NCBI GenBank assembly: GCA_038316355.1
Contig: JBBQAO010000004.1
Coordinates: 35,337 to 99,336 of the forward strand
Length of the DNA: 64,000 nucleotides
Direction: 5' to 3'
Source: Ga0077527 sp038316355
GTDB taxonomy: Bacteria; Pseudomonadota; Gammaproteobacteria; Burkholderiales; SG8-41
Below the pieces are notes generated by a model. It did not search any database. It was not told the DNA's origin and saw only the letters and a list, made by a program, of their open reading frames with translations. How positions within the stretch are numbered: the first letter of the stretch is position 1; the number at the start of each line of letters is the position of its first letter. Below, in pieces: positions 1 to 7,773 of this stretch. The position numbers and the translations under genes were made by a program.

Positions 1-276
1 TGCCGCCATGCTGAAGGGCTTGATCAGCCAGTTGATGATCAGCGTCAGTGCCAGGCCCTGCGGTTTCCGGCGTACTTGTTTGACTGCACTCCAGTCAATC
101 TGGATCATCATCGGATAGATCATCAGCCAGATGAAGCCGGCGACCACCAGATTGACATGCGCGTATTCGATCAGCGCAATGGATTGGAAAACTTCGGGAA
201 TCGTCAGGCCCAGGGCAACGCCGGCAGTCATGCCCAAGCCGATCCATGCGGTCAAATAGCGTTCAAAGAATCCCAC
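1..276 (-). CDS. acr3: Arsenite efflux permease, Acr3 type (partial, C-terminus outside window)
   Basis: The 92 codons in the window read as the N-terminus of an Acr3-family (bile acid/sodium symporter superfamily) arsenite exporter of the inner membrane. The opening is family-like: a short FFERYLTAWIGLG segment, then a hydrophobic helix, then IWLMIYPMMIQIDW. The start is GTG at 276; an in-frame TGA lies six codons upstream and an AAGGAC ribosome site sits just ahead of it. It is the last visible gene of the minus-strand arsenic operon, 58 bases after arsC, so it would export the arsenite that ArsC makes. The rest of the gene lies beyond the left edge. Confidence 0.85.
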   Translation of the reverse strand, partial: MGFFERYLTAWIGLGMTAGVALGLTIPEVFQSIALIEYAHVNLVVAGFIWLMIYPMMIQIDWSAVKQVRRKPQGLALTLIINWLIKPFSMAA

Positions 277-334
277 GCCCGTCCTTGCTGTTCAAATCCC
301 GCCGTTCAAAAATGGCCTGCAATCTTCCGGCCTT

Positions 335-835
335 TCAGGCTTTGATGTTGCCGATGTTGATCAGCTCCTTGAGCAGGGATATCTGGTCAAGTTTTTCCAA
401 AGGCAGACTCAGGAAAATCGCGATGCGCCGGTTGAGAACAATGTAGGCATCGGCAAACGCCCTTGTTTTCTTTTCCTCATTACCTTCCAATGCAACCGGG
501 TCATCAACCCCCCAGTGTGCGGTCATCGGCTGGCCCGGCCAGACCGGACAGACTTCACCTGCAGCCTTGTCGCAGACGGTAAACACGAAATCCATTTTTG
601 GCGCATCCGGCCCGGCGAACTCAGCCCAATCCTTGCTGCGCAGATTCCGGGTGCTGATATTGTGGCGCTCCAGGTAGGAGATGGCGTAGAGGTTCACTGC
701 CGCTGCCGGGTGGCTGCCGGCGCTGTACGCAACGAAGCGGTCTTTACCAACCTGGTTGAGTATGGCTTCCGCCATGATGCTGCGTGCGGAGTTTGCCGTG
801 CAAAGAAACAATACATTGAAGATCCTGTTGTTCAC
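335..835 (-). CDS. arsC: Arsenate reductase, low-molecular-weight phosphatase (thioredoxin-coupled) type
   Basis: A 166-residue protein that reduces arsenate to arsenite in the cytoplasm. The phosphatase loop CTANSARS holds the nucleophilic Cys12 and Arg18 in a C-x5-R pattern. Cys88 and Cys95 lie seven residues apart, the same spacing as the second and third redox cysteines of the thioredoxin-coupled ArsC of Staphylococcus aureus. This argues for the thioredoxin route rather than the glutaredoxin-coupled ArsC of the R773 plasmid. It lies between arsR (87 bases upstream) and acr3. Confidence 0.9.
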   Translation of the reverse strand: MNNRIFNVLFLCTANSARSIMAEAILNQVGKDRFVAYSAGSHPAAAVNLYAISYLERHNISTRNLRSKDWAEFAGPDAPKMDFVFTVCDKAAGEVCPVWPGQPMTAHWGVDDPVALEGNEEKKTRAFADAYIVLNRRIAIFLSLPLEKLDQISLLKELINIGNIKA

Positions 836-922
836 GATGTTTCCTCTGGTGAGTTGAGTTGCAGAAATGACCGCCGGATTGTTTCCTCTTTTTGCGAACC
901 GTTGACCTGCCGGGTTTCCTTG

Positions 923-1276
923 TCAGGTGGCCGGTGCCGCACAATTCATGGCCGGCATCACGACGCAGGGCTCCCCCTGACAGCAGTGCGCGGTCAGGAA
1001 TTCCATGAGCCGCTTCATCGCGTCCATATCGGCGCGGTAGCGCAGGAAACGTCCTGCGCGCTCCTGCGTGACCAGGCCGCAGGCATGCAGTTCTTTCAGA
1101 TGAAAGGACAGCAGATTCGCAGAAACCGCCAGTGCGTCGGCAATCTGGCCCGGACACAAACCGTCGGGGCCTGCGCCAACCAGCAGGCGAAATACCCGCA
1201 GGCGCGAAGTCTGGGCGAGGGCGGCCAGCGCCCTGACGGCACGGGTTTCCGCGGCAAGGTCAGGGCCGTGGTTCAT
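923..1276 (-). CDS. arsR: ArsR/SmtB-family arsenic-responsive repressor
   Basis: A 117-residue winged-helix repressor. The start chosen is the ATG at 1276, which overlaps the arsJ stop codon and suggests coupled translation; a longer in-frame reading to 1387 would run deep into arsJ. The helix-turn-helix spans roughly residues 42-66, ending in a recognition helix that reads SANLLSFHLKEL. There is no ELCVCDL metal site in the usual DNA-binding helix. Instead cysteines cluster at the C-terminus (Cys98, Cys99, Cys104, Cys112), a plausible arsenite sensor like that of ArsR proteins with C-terminal cysteine triads. It probably represses the whole operon from the inverted repeat at 3585-3600. Confidence 0.88.
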   Translation of the reverse strand: MNHGPDLAAETRAVRALAALAQTSRLRVFRLLVGAGPDGLCPGQIADALAVSANLLSFHLKELHACGLVTQERAGRFLRYRADMDAMKRLMEFLTAHCCQGEPCVVMPAMNCAAPAT

Positions 1277-2514
1277 GCCATCACCTTTCGCGCATTCGAC
1301 AATGATTCGGGCAACTTCAGGGTGATCAGCCAGCAGATGAACAACATCAGCGCGGAACCGAGCAGCGTGCAGATCAGGCCGCCCCACTGGTATAGCAATC
1401 CCGAGAGCAGGGTGCCGAGGAAGCGCCCCAGGGCATTGGCGGCATAATAAAAGCCCACATCCTCAGCCGCTTTCTCCGACCCGGCATAGGCCAGGATCAG
1501 ATAGCTGTGCACGGATGAGTTCACGGCAAAAACAAAGCCAAAGACTCCCAATCCGCCGACGATGATCCACTGCAATTGCGGCGCATCCATATGCACCGCA
1601 ATCGCCAGAGCAGCGGGAATGAGCATCAATGCCGCGGACCATGCGCGTGCAGCTGGCACTTCGTGGCTCAATCCATCGTTGCTGCGGCGTACCAGTTGCG
1701 GAGCGAGGGCTTGAACAAGGCCGTAACCGATGGTCCACACCGCGAGAAAGCCGGCGACCATGGAGAATGTCCAGCCCGCCGAGTAGAGGAAGACAGGTAC
1801 GCCCACCACGAACCAGACATCACGTGCACCAAACAAAACGATGCGCGCAGCCGCCAGCGCATTGATCCCCGGATTTTTGGCGAACAGTTCCCGGGCGGTT
1901 TTCGAGGCTTTGCTTTTGCCCAGCATGGGCGGCAGCGAAAACACCACCCCCAGCAGCACCAGCGCCAGCAGTCCCGCCATGCTCCATAACGACCACTGGA
2001 AACCCAGCGTCTCCAGCATCAATCCACCGAGGAAAAAACCAACACCTTTCATCGCGTTCTTGCTGCCGGTGAACCAGGCCACCCATTTGAACAACTGTCC
2101 CGGATCCTGTTCCCCGACCTGCGCTGCAGTGATCTTGATCGCCGATTTGCTCGCGGTTTTGGTCAGATCCTTGGCCACCCCGCAGATGCCCTGCGCCACC
2201 AGCACCCAGGCCACGGACATGGCGGCGGTCCATTCAGGATTGAGTTGCGAGAGCAGGGTGAATCCGCTGATCTGGGTGACCAGTCCGGTCATCAGCATTT
2301 TTGTAATGCCGAAGCGGGTGGCCAGCCAGCCGCCGATCAGATTGGCAACCACGCCAGCGGCCTCGTAGAGCAGAAACAGGAAGGCCAGCGCGAATGGCGA
2401 GTAGCCCAGCTGGTAGAAGTGCAGCAACACCAGCATGCGCAAAGCGCCGTCAGTAAGGGTAAATCCCCAATATGCGGCGGTGACAATGGTGTAATTGCGC
2501 GCGGCGTGCTGCAT
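1273..2514 (-). CDS. arsJ: ArsJ, organoarsenical (1-arseno-3-phosphoglycerate) efflux permease of the MFS
   Basis: A 413-residue, many-helix inner-membrane protein of the major facilitator superfamily. Its N-terminus (YWGFTLTDGALRMLVL) and the segment GICGVAKDLTKTASKSA are what I recognise as ArsJ. In characterised systems ArsJ exports 1-arseno-3-phosphoglycerate, the unstable product made when GAPDH uses arsenate instead of phosphate. The start ATG lies one base after the stop of the GAPDH gene, so the two are surely co-transcribed and probably translationally coupled. That pairing is the strongest support for the call. Confidence 0.9.
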   Translation of the reverse strand: MQHAARNYTIVTAAYWGFTLTDGALRMLVLLHFYQLGYSPFALAFLFLLYEAAGVVANLIGGWLATRFGITKMLMTGLVTQISGFTLLSQLNPEWTAAMSVAWVLVAQGICGVAKDLTKTASKSAIKITAAQVGEQDPGQLFKWVAWFTGSKNAMKGVGFFLGGLMLETLGFQWSLWSMAGLLALVLLGVVFSLPPMLGKSKASKTARELFAKNPGINALAAARIVLFGARDVWFVVGVPVFLYSAGWTFSMVAGFLAVWTIGYGLVQALAPQLVRRSNDGLSHEVPAARAWSAALMLIPAALAIAVHMDAPQLQWIIVGGLGVFGFVFAVNSSVHSYLILAYAGSEKAAEDVGFYYAANALGRFLGTLLSGLLYQWGGLICTLLGSALMLFICWLITLKLPESLSNARKVMA

Positions 2515-2515
2515 C

Positions 2516-3559
2516 TCAGATACCGGCCTCGTTCATGTGGCAGGCGAGATCCACCATGCGGCAGGCGTAAGCCATTTCGTTGTCGTACCACGCATAAACC
2601 TTGAGCATGGTGCCATCGGTCACCATGGTCGACAGCGCATCGATGATGCTGCTGCGGGTATCGCGCGCGTAGTCAGCGCTGACCAGCGGCCGGATTTCAT
2701 AACCGAGTATGCCTGCCAGCGGACCCTTGGCCGCCGCGGCAAACAGTGCATTGACTTCTTCCGCCGATGTGGTGCGCTGCAGTTCGAACACACAGTCGGT
2801 TAGCGAGGCATTCAGCACCGGAGCGCGGACCGCGTGGCCATTGAGCTTGCCCTTGAGTTCGGGGTAGATCAATGCAATCGCGGTGGCGCTGCCGGTCGTC
2901 GTTGGCGCGAGGCTCAGCATGGCGCTGCGTGCGCGGCGCAAGTCCTTGTGCGGGGCATCCACCACCAGATTGGTATTGGTGGGGTCGTGTATGGTGGTGA
3001 TCTGCCCGTGCCGGATACCCAGGTTTTCGTGTACCACTTTCACCACCGGTGCCAGGCAGTTGGTGGTGCAGGAAGCGGCAGTGACGATGCGATCCCTGGC
3101 CGGGTTGTAGCGCTCATGGTTGATGCCGACGACGATATTCAGTATCCCGCCAAGCTTTACCGGCGCGGCCACAATGACCCTTTTGGCGCCGCGCCGCAGA
3201 TGGCCTTCCAGTGTTTCAGGCGTAATGAATTTGCCCGTGCATTCAAGCACGACATCGACGCCCAGATCGCCCCAGGGAATTTCAGCGGCGGTGCCGTGCG
3301 CGCTGAACGACAGACGCCGGTCATTGATGCGTATGGTTTGCTCATTTTCCGTAGCGATGTCCGCGCGCCATTTTCCCTGGACACTGTCGAATGCCAGCAG
3401 ATGCGCAGTGGCCGGGGCGCCGCCCTTGAGTTCGTTGAGATGCATCACTTCGAGGCGGTTGCCGGCGCGCGGATCATCTTCGGGACGCTCTGCGGCGCCC
3501 AGAGCTGCGCGCAAGGCCAAACGACCGATCCGTCCCATGCCATTGATGCCGACTTTCAT
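2516..3559 (-). CDS. Glyceraldehyde-3-phosphate dehydrogenase of the arsenic operon
   Basis: A 347-residue GAPDH with an N-terminal Rossmann motif (GINGMGRIGR) and the catalytic stretch ASCTTNC, nucleophile Cys164. The start taken is the ATG at 3559, preceded by an AAGGGG ribosome site; eleven residues upstream there is another in-frame ATG, but the fold begins at MKVGING. It is the first gene of the arsenic operon and abuts arsJ. By analogy with the known gapdh-arsJ pair it would make 1-arseno-3-phosphoglycerate from glyceraldehyde-3-phosphate, arsenate and NAD. A purely glycolytic role cannot be excluded from sequence alone. Confidence 0.88.
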   Translation of the reverse strand: MKVGINGMGRIGRLALRAALGAAERPEDDPRAGNRLEVMHLNELKGGAPATAHLLAFDSVQGKWRADIATENEQTIRINDRRLSFSAHGTAAEIPWGDLGVDVVLECTGKFITPETLEGHLRRGAKRVIVAAPVKLGGILNIVVGINHERYNPARDRIVTAASCTTNCLAPVVKVVHENLGIRHGQITTIHDPTNTNLVVDAPHKDLRRARSAMLSLAPTTTGSATAIALIYPELKGKLNGHAVRAPVLNASLTDCVFELQRTTSAEEVNALFAAAAKGPLAGILGYEIRPLVSADYARDTRSSIIDALSTMVTDGTMLKVYAWYDNEMAYACRMVDLACHMNEAGI

Positions 3560-3584
3560 GTCTGCCCCTTCAAAATATTGATGT

Positions 3585-3600
3585 TTCAATGATTATTGAA
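3585..3600. promoter_or_regulatory. Probable ArsR operator (inverted repeat) upstream of the arsenic operon
   Basis: A perfect 6-4-6 inverted repeat, TTCAAT-gatt-ATTGAA, lies 25 bases upstream of the first arsenic gene and within the divergent gap shared with dapA. AT-rich dyads with a TTCAA/TTGAA core are typical of ArsR-family operators. Binding is inferred. Confidence 0.5.
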
Positions 3601-3726
3601 CCTTTGTGCGAGTCTATGACCCAAATATGACAACACCAAGACGCAGCGCCTGACCCAAGCCGGTATCGCTGTACCACGGGCTTCGGGTACAATACTTCGA
3701 TTATTCGAGGCGGCTGATATATTCTG

Positions 3727-4656
3727 ATGAAAATCAATGATTTAACAGAGGTTCGCGGCAGCATGGTGGCCATCGTCACACCGATGGCCGACGATGGTGC
3801 GCTGGATGTCGCGGCATTCCGTACGCTGCTGGACTGGCACATTGCCGAAGGCACCGATGGCATCGTGGTGGTGGGGACCACTGGTGAATCGCCAACCGTC
3901 GATGTTGACGAGCATCGACTGCTGATCGAGACCGCGGTCAAACACGTCGCGGGCCGGGTGCCGGTCGTTGCCGGTACCGGTGCCAACTCCACGCGCGAGG
4001 CCATCGAACTCTCGCAATACGCCAAAGCTGCCGGTGCCGACATGAGCCTGTCGGTAGTGCCGTATTACAACAAGCCGACCCAGGAAGGGCTCTACCGCCA
4101 TTTCCGCGCAATCGCCGAGGCGGTGGACATTCCGCAGATTCTCTACAACGTGCCGGGACGCACTGTGGCCGATCTCAGCAATGACACCACGCTGCGACTT
4201 GCTGAAGTGCCGGGCATTATCGGTATCAAGGACGCCACCGGGAATCTGGAGCGCGGCACTGACCTGCTGCGCCGCAAGCCGAAATCATTCCGCGTTTACA
4301 GCGGCGACGATGCCACCGGTATCGCGCTGATGCTGCTCGGCGGCGACGGTGTAATTTCGGTGACGGCCAACGTCGCGCCGCGCCTGATGCACGAGATGTG
4401 CGTGGCCGCCCTCGGCGGCGATGCGGCGCAGGCGGTGACATTGAATAACCGCCTGTTGGGATTGCATCGCCATCTGTTCTGCGAAGCGAATCCGATACCG
4501 GTCAAATGGGCGGTGCAGCAGCTGGGCCTGATGGGGGGCGGTATCCGTCTGCCGCTGACGCCGCTGGCGCCGCAATATCATGAGCAGGTGAGCGAGGCCA
4601 TGCAGCAGGCCGGCGCAGTAAAAGTTACGGAAGGCAAACGTCATGCAGTGGCTTAA
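3727..4656 (+). CDS. dapA: 4-hydroxy-tetrahydrodipicolinate synthase
   Basis: A 309-residue class I aldolase of the (beta/alpha)8 DapA family. It condenses pyruvate with aspartate semialdehyde, the first committed step of lysine and meso-diaminopimelate synthesis in the cytoplasm. The pyruvate Schiff-base lysine is Lys168 (in GIKDATG). Tyr140 (in LYNVPGRT) and the substrate loop GTTGESPT are present. The start at 3727 gives a normal N-terminal extension before VRGSMVAIVTPM. It overlaps bamC by 14 bases, the usual dapA-bamC arrangement, so the two are co-expressed. Confidence 0.96.
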   Translation: MKINDLTEVRGSMVAIVTPMADDGALDVAAFRTLLDWHIAEGTDGIVVVGTTGESPTVDVDEHRLLIETAVKHVAGRVPVVAGTGANSTREAIELSQYAKAAGADMSLSVVPYYNKPTQEGLYRHFRAIAEAVDIPQILYNVPGRTVADLSNDTTLRLAEVPGIIGIKDATGNLERGTDLLRRKPKSFRVYSGDDATGIALMLLGGDGVISVTANVAPRLMHEMCVAALGGDAAQAVTLNNRLLGLHRHLFCEANPIPVKWAVQQLGLMGGGIRLPLTPLAPQYHEQVSEAMQQAGAVKVTEGKRHAVA

Positions 4657-5782
4657 GCCCGCAGTTGCAGTTGCGGCAGTCGTCGCCGGATTGGCGCTGG
4701 CTGCCTGCAGTTCGGTGGAGTTACCCACCAAAAAAATCGACTACAAATCGTCGACCAAGCTGCCCAGTCTGGAAATTCCCCCGGATTTGGCGCGCCCCGG
4801 CGGCGATGAGCGGTTTTCGGTGCCGGACAGCGGTGCCGGCAAAGGCACGGCGACGTACTCCGACTACAACAAAGACCGGGCGAGTCGTCCGCAGGCGGCT
4901 TCGGCACAGGCCGTGCTGCCGAACATTGAAAACGTACGGATTGATCGCGCCGGTACACAACGCTGGCTGGTGGTGCCCGGTACACCCGAGCAGATCTGGC
5001 CCACGATCAAGGAGTTCTGGCAGCAAACCGGTTTTGTCGTCAATGTCGAGACGCCTGAAGCCGGGGTTATGGAAACCGACTGGAGCGAGAACCGCGCAAA
5101 AATTCCGGAAACCGGAATTCGCGGCTTTGTCGGCCGTGCGCTTGACAGCTTGTATTCCACTTCCGAACGCGACAAATACCGCACCCGTCTTGAGCGCGGC
5201 ACGCAGCCCGGCACGACCGAGATTTATGTCAGCCACCGCGGCATGGAAGAGGTTTACATCTCCGAGGGAAAAGACCAGTTGCGCTGGCAACCGCGCAAAC
5301 CCGATCCCGATCTTGAAGCAGAAATGCTGCGCCGGATGATGGTGCGTTTCGGTGTCGAGGGTGAGCGCGCCAAGACCCAGGTGGCTGCGGGCAAAGTCGA
5401 GCCGCAGGCAAAACTCAGCCGCGCGGCAGACGGCAGCATGCTCTCGCTGAATGACCAGTTTGACCGTGCCTGGCGGCGTGTCGGCCTGGCGCTGGACCGC
5501 GTGGGATTCACGGTCGAGGACCGGGATCGCTCGAAGGGACTTTATTTCGTGCGTTATATCGATCCTGATGCCGACCTGAAAACCACCGAGGAAAAAGGCT
5601 GGTTGTCGAAGCTGAAATTCTGGGGCAGCAGTCCGAAAATACAAAGCAAGGAGCAGTACCGCATCCTCGTGCAGGGCGAGGGCGCTGGCGCCGAAGTCCG
5701 TGTGCTCGACAAGGATGGCACCCGCGAGCAGTCCGACACTGCAAATCGTATCCTCGCTTTGCTCTACGACCAGTTAAAGTGA
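4643..5782 (+). CDS. bamC: Outer-membrane assembly lipoprotein BamC (NlpB/DapX family)
   Basis: A 379-residue lipoprotein of the BAM complex, which inserts beta-barrel proteins into the outer membrane. The signal peptide ends in the lipobox LAAC with lipidated Cys22. A flexible proline-rich stretch follows (to about residue 60), then two helix-grip domains, the second near residues 255-379. The start overlaps the end of dapA, which is diagnostic for this gene. Confidence 0.9.
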   Translation: MQWLKPAVAVAAVVAGLALAACSSVELPTKKIDYKSSTKLPSLEIPPDLARPGGDERFSVPDSGAGKGTATYSDYNKDRASRPQAASAQAVLPNIENVRIDRAGTQRWLVVPGTPEQIWPTIKEFWQQTGFVVNVETPEAGVMETDWSENRAKIPETGIRGFVGRALDSLYSTSERDKYRTRLERGTQPGTTEIYVSHRGMEEVYISEGKDQLRWQPRKPDPDLEAEMLRRMMVRFGVEGERAKTQVAAGKVEPQAKLSRAADGSMLSLNDQFDRAWRRVGLALDRVGFTVEDRDRSKGLYFVRYIDPDADLKTTEEKGWLSKLKFWGSSPKIQSKEQYRILVQGEGAGAEVRVLDKDGTREQSDTANRILALLYDQLK

Positions 5783-5864
5783 GCGGCACTGGTCTGACGG
5801 GTAAAACCGCCGGGGTGCCGCGTTTTTCCTGCGGGCATAACATGGTCAGCGCTTTGCCTACATC

Positions 5865-5984
5865 TGTCTTGCCTTCAGGTGTCTTGCCCTCAGGTGTCTC
5901 GCCTTCAGGCGTTTCGCCGCCATGCGTTTCGCTTCCATGCGTTTCGCCTCCATGCGGTTCGCCTCCATGCGGTTCGCCTCATTA
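5865..5984 (+). repeat. 15-bp tandem repeat array (8 copies) covering the start of the next gene
   Basis: Eight head-to-tail 15-bp units run from 5865 to 5984. Early copies read TGTCTTGCCTTCAGG; later ones drift to CGGTTCGCCTCCATG. The last four boundaries create ATG codons at 5922, 5937, 5952 and 5967, all in the frame of the downstream hydrolase, so the protein could begin with one to four copies of MRFAS. Confidence 0.9.
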
Positions 5985-6734
5985 GGCAGCGGCAGCGAAG
6001 GCAATGCGCTGGTGGTCGAAGCCGGCCGCTCGCGTGTGCTGCTCGACTGCGGTTTCAGCGCTGCCGAAACGGTGCGCCGGCTGGCCCGGCTCGGACTGGA
6101 GCCGGATGCGCTGGATGCCATCCTGGTGACCCACGAGCATGACGACCACGTCGGCGGCGTGGCGCGGGTGTCCCGCAAATTCGGTATCCCGGTTTATCTC
6201 ACTTATGGGACTCACGCGGCAACGGCTGCCGCGGGCGGCGTATTTCCTGAAGTGGTGATCATCGACAGCCACACCCCTTTTGCGGTGGGTGATGTCGAAA
6301 TTCTTCCCTATCCGGTGCCGCATGATGCGCGCGAACCGACACAGTTTGTGTTCGGTGATGGTGCTTCGCGGCTGGGTGTGCTGACCGATGCCGGAGCTTC
6401 CACGCCGCATATTGAAGCCATGCTCTCCGGCCTCGATGGGCTGGTGATCGAATGCAACCACGACCGCGACCTGCTGCTGGGCAGCAGCTACCCGGAATAT
6501 CTGAAGAACCGCATCGCCGGCCGTTACGGACATCTCGATAACAACCAGGCCGCGCAGATCATCGCCGCCATCGACCGGCAGTCGCTGCAGCATGTGGTGG
6601 CGGCGCATCTGTCGCAGAAGAACAATCGTCCGGACCTGGCCTGCGCGGCGCTGGCGGGCGCGCTCAACTGTGCGCCGGACTGGATTGGCGTGGCGTCGCA
6701 GGCGGACGGTTTCGACTGGCGCATGCTGGCCTGA
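5967..6734 (+). CDS. Metallo-beta-lactamase-fold hydrolase (WalJ/YycJ-like)
   Basis: A 255-residue MBL-fold enzyme with the metal motif HEHDDH at residues 56-61. The body resembles the YycJ/WalJ branch of nuclease-like MBL proteins, and the opening MRFASLGSGSEGN is where that family normally begins. I therefore chose the ATG at 5967. Three further in-frame ATGs lie upstream inside a 15-bp tandem repeat and could each be used, adding MRFAS units. It follows bamC by 184 bases on the same strand. The substrate is unknown; a role in nucleic acid processing is inferred from the family only. Confidence 0.8.
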   Translation: MRFASLGSGSEGNALVVEAGRSRVLLDCGFSAAETVRRLARLGLEPDALDAILVTHEHDDHVGGVARVSRKFGIPVYLTYGTHAATAAAGGVFPEVVIIDSHTPFAVGDVEILPYPVPHDAREPTQFVFGDGASRLGVLTDAGASTPHIEAMLSGLDGLVIECNHDRDLLLGSSYPEYLKNRIAGRYGHLDNNQAAQIIAAIDRQSLQHVVAAHLSQKNNRPDLACAALAGALNCAPDWIGVASQADGFDWRMLA

Positions 6735-6751
6735 TCTGCGATTGCAGCAGC

Positions 6752-6787
6752 CATGAAAAAGCCGGCCCGCAGGCCGGCTTTTTCATG
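6752..6787. terminator. Bidirectional rho-independent terminator
   Basis: A 16-bp perfect stem, CATGAAAAAGCCGGCC with its complement, closes around a 4-base loop. It has an A-run on one arm and a T-run on the other, so it can stop transcripts arriving from either side. It sits between the convergent MBL gene and the lipoprotein gene. Confidence 0.9.
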
Positions 6788-6800
6788 CTGCAGTAAAGCC

Positions 6801-7094
6801 TTACTTCTTGACGGCGTCTTTGGCAGCGTCGGCAGCACCTTTGGCAGCGTCAGCAGCGCCTTTGGCGGCATCAGCAGCACCTTGGGCAGCGTCGGCAGCG
6901 CCTTTGGCGGCGTCAGCAGCCGGAGCAGCAGCGTCAGCTTTCGGCGCTTCCGGCGCGGGTGCCGGGGCCGGGGCGGGAGCCGGAGCAGGTGCCGGGGCAG
7001 GAGCAGGCGCCGGAGCCGGAGCCGGGGCAGGTTTTTCGCCGCAGGCGGTCAGGCCAAGAGCCAACAGAGCAACAACAAGGAGGGAGCGATTCAT
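6801..7094 (-). CDS. Low-complexity lipoprotein with Ala-Pro tract and AADAAKG repeats
   Basis: A 97-residue predicted lipoprotein. Residues 1-17 form a signal peptide ending in the lipobox LTAC. After it comes an Ala-Pro dipeptide run of about 14 units, then a run of seven-residue repeats of the form (K/Q)GAADAA. The Ala-Pro part would be an extended, cell-wall-spanning rod and the second part an amphipathic helix. I do not recognise a named family. The ATG at 7094 is chosen over an upstream in-frame ATG because the signal peptide starts there. Confidence 0.75.
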   Translation of the reverse strand: MNRSLLVVALLALGLTACGEKPAPAPAPAPAPAPAPAPAPAPAPAPAPEAPKADAAAPAADAAKGAADAAQGAADAAKGAADAAKGAADAAKDAVKK

Positions 7095-7251
7095 GATTGT
7101 GACTATCCTTCGAGGGTAAATGAGGTTCAATCCAAATTTGGGTGGCACCGTGCAGCCGAAAACCCCGTGTCAGCAGTTTGCAGCAGCCATCATGCCGGCG
7201 CGGATTCTACCAGTGTTTGGGGGGCAAAAGAGAGGCCGCCGCGACTGATCG

Positions 7252-7752
7252 TCACAGTCCGGTGACGTTTGCCGCCAGCGGCGGGCCGGAGCAGTCCTGG
7301 ATTTCGCTGAATCGCTCGATCAGCTGCTGGGAGCCGGCGGCATCGTGCGTACCCTGTGCCGCCCGCATGTGGTCGTGATGGAAACGGTGCACATAGTGGC
7401 TGCCGTCAAAAATGACAAACGGATCAGCAGCATGCTTCGCTGCGCGCAGGGTTTCGCGGATGACGCAGGCATGGCTGAAATACTGTGCCAGGGCGACCAG
7501 GCGCGGGCATTCGGTCGCCAGCGGCCCGGTATCGTGGAGCAGGATCAGCAGCCGGTTGGCGCGATTGGCCAGCAGGAACTGCCTGAGCAGTTCGATGCGC
7601 GTCGTGCTGTTCCAGGCGCGGCCCGCTGTTTTGTCAAAAACGCGGATGATGCTCTGGGTCAGCGGAATGGTCCGGTCGACGATTTCGGCGTATTCACGGA
7701 AACTCTCAAAGCGCCGGTACTCGGCATTGGGCAGGTTGCCAGCCAGTTCCAT
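7252..7752 (-). CDS. Conserved hypothetical protein downstream of the RoxA-like gene
   Basis: A 166-residue soluble protein with no signal peptide or membrane helix. It carries a Leu/Arg-rich helix near residues 50-75 (LLRQFLLANRANRLLILLHD) and a His-rich segment near 120-130 (SHYVHRFHHDHMR). An AGGAG ribosome site lies seven bases before the ATG. It follows the RoxA-like gene by 21 bases on the same strand, so the two are probably co-transcribed. I do not recognise the family with confidence. Confidence 0.65.
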   Translation of the reverse strand: MELAGNLPNAEYRRFESFREYAEIVDRTIPLTQSIIRVFDKTAGRAWNSTTRIELLRQFLLANRANRLLILLHDTGPLATECPRLVALAQYFSHACVIRETLRAAKHAADPFVIFDGSHYVHRFHHDHMRAAQGTHDAAGSQQLIERFSEIQDCSGPPLAANVTGL

Positions 7753-7773
7753 GGGGGGGCTCCTGAGTCCGGT

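Noticed and set aside
515..1447. Long plus-strand reading frame of 310 codons
   Set aside because: It runs antisense across arsC, arsR and the end of arsJ, which have clear motifs; it shows no recognisable domain.
5779..5985. 68-codon frame overlapping the bamC stop
   Set aside because: Most of it is a translation of the 15-bp repeat in another frame; no ribosome site or homologous pattern.
6753..7265. Ser/Gly/Arg-rich plus-strand frame
   Set aside because: Antisense to the Ala-Pro lipoprotein; its low complexity comes from that gene's repeats.
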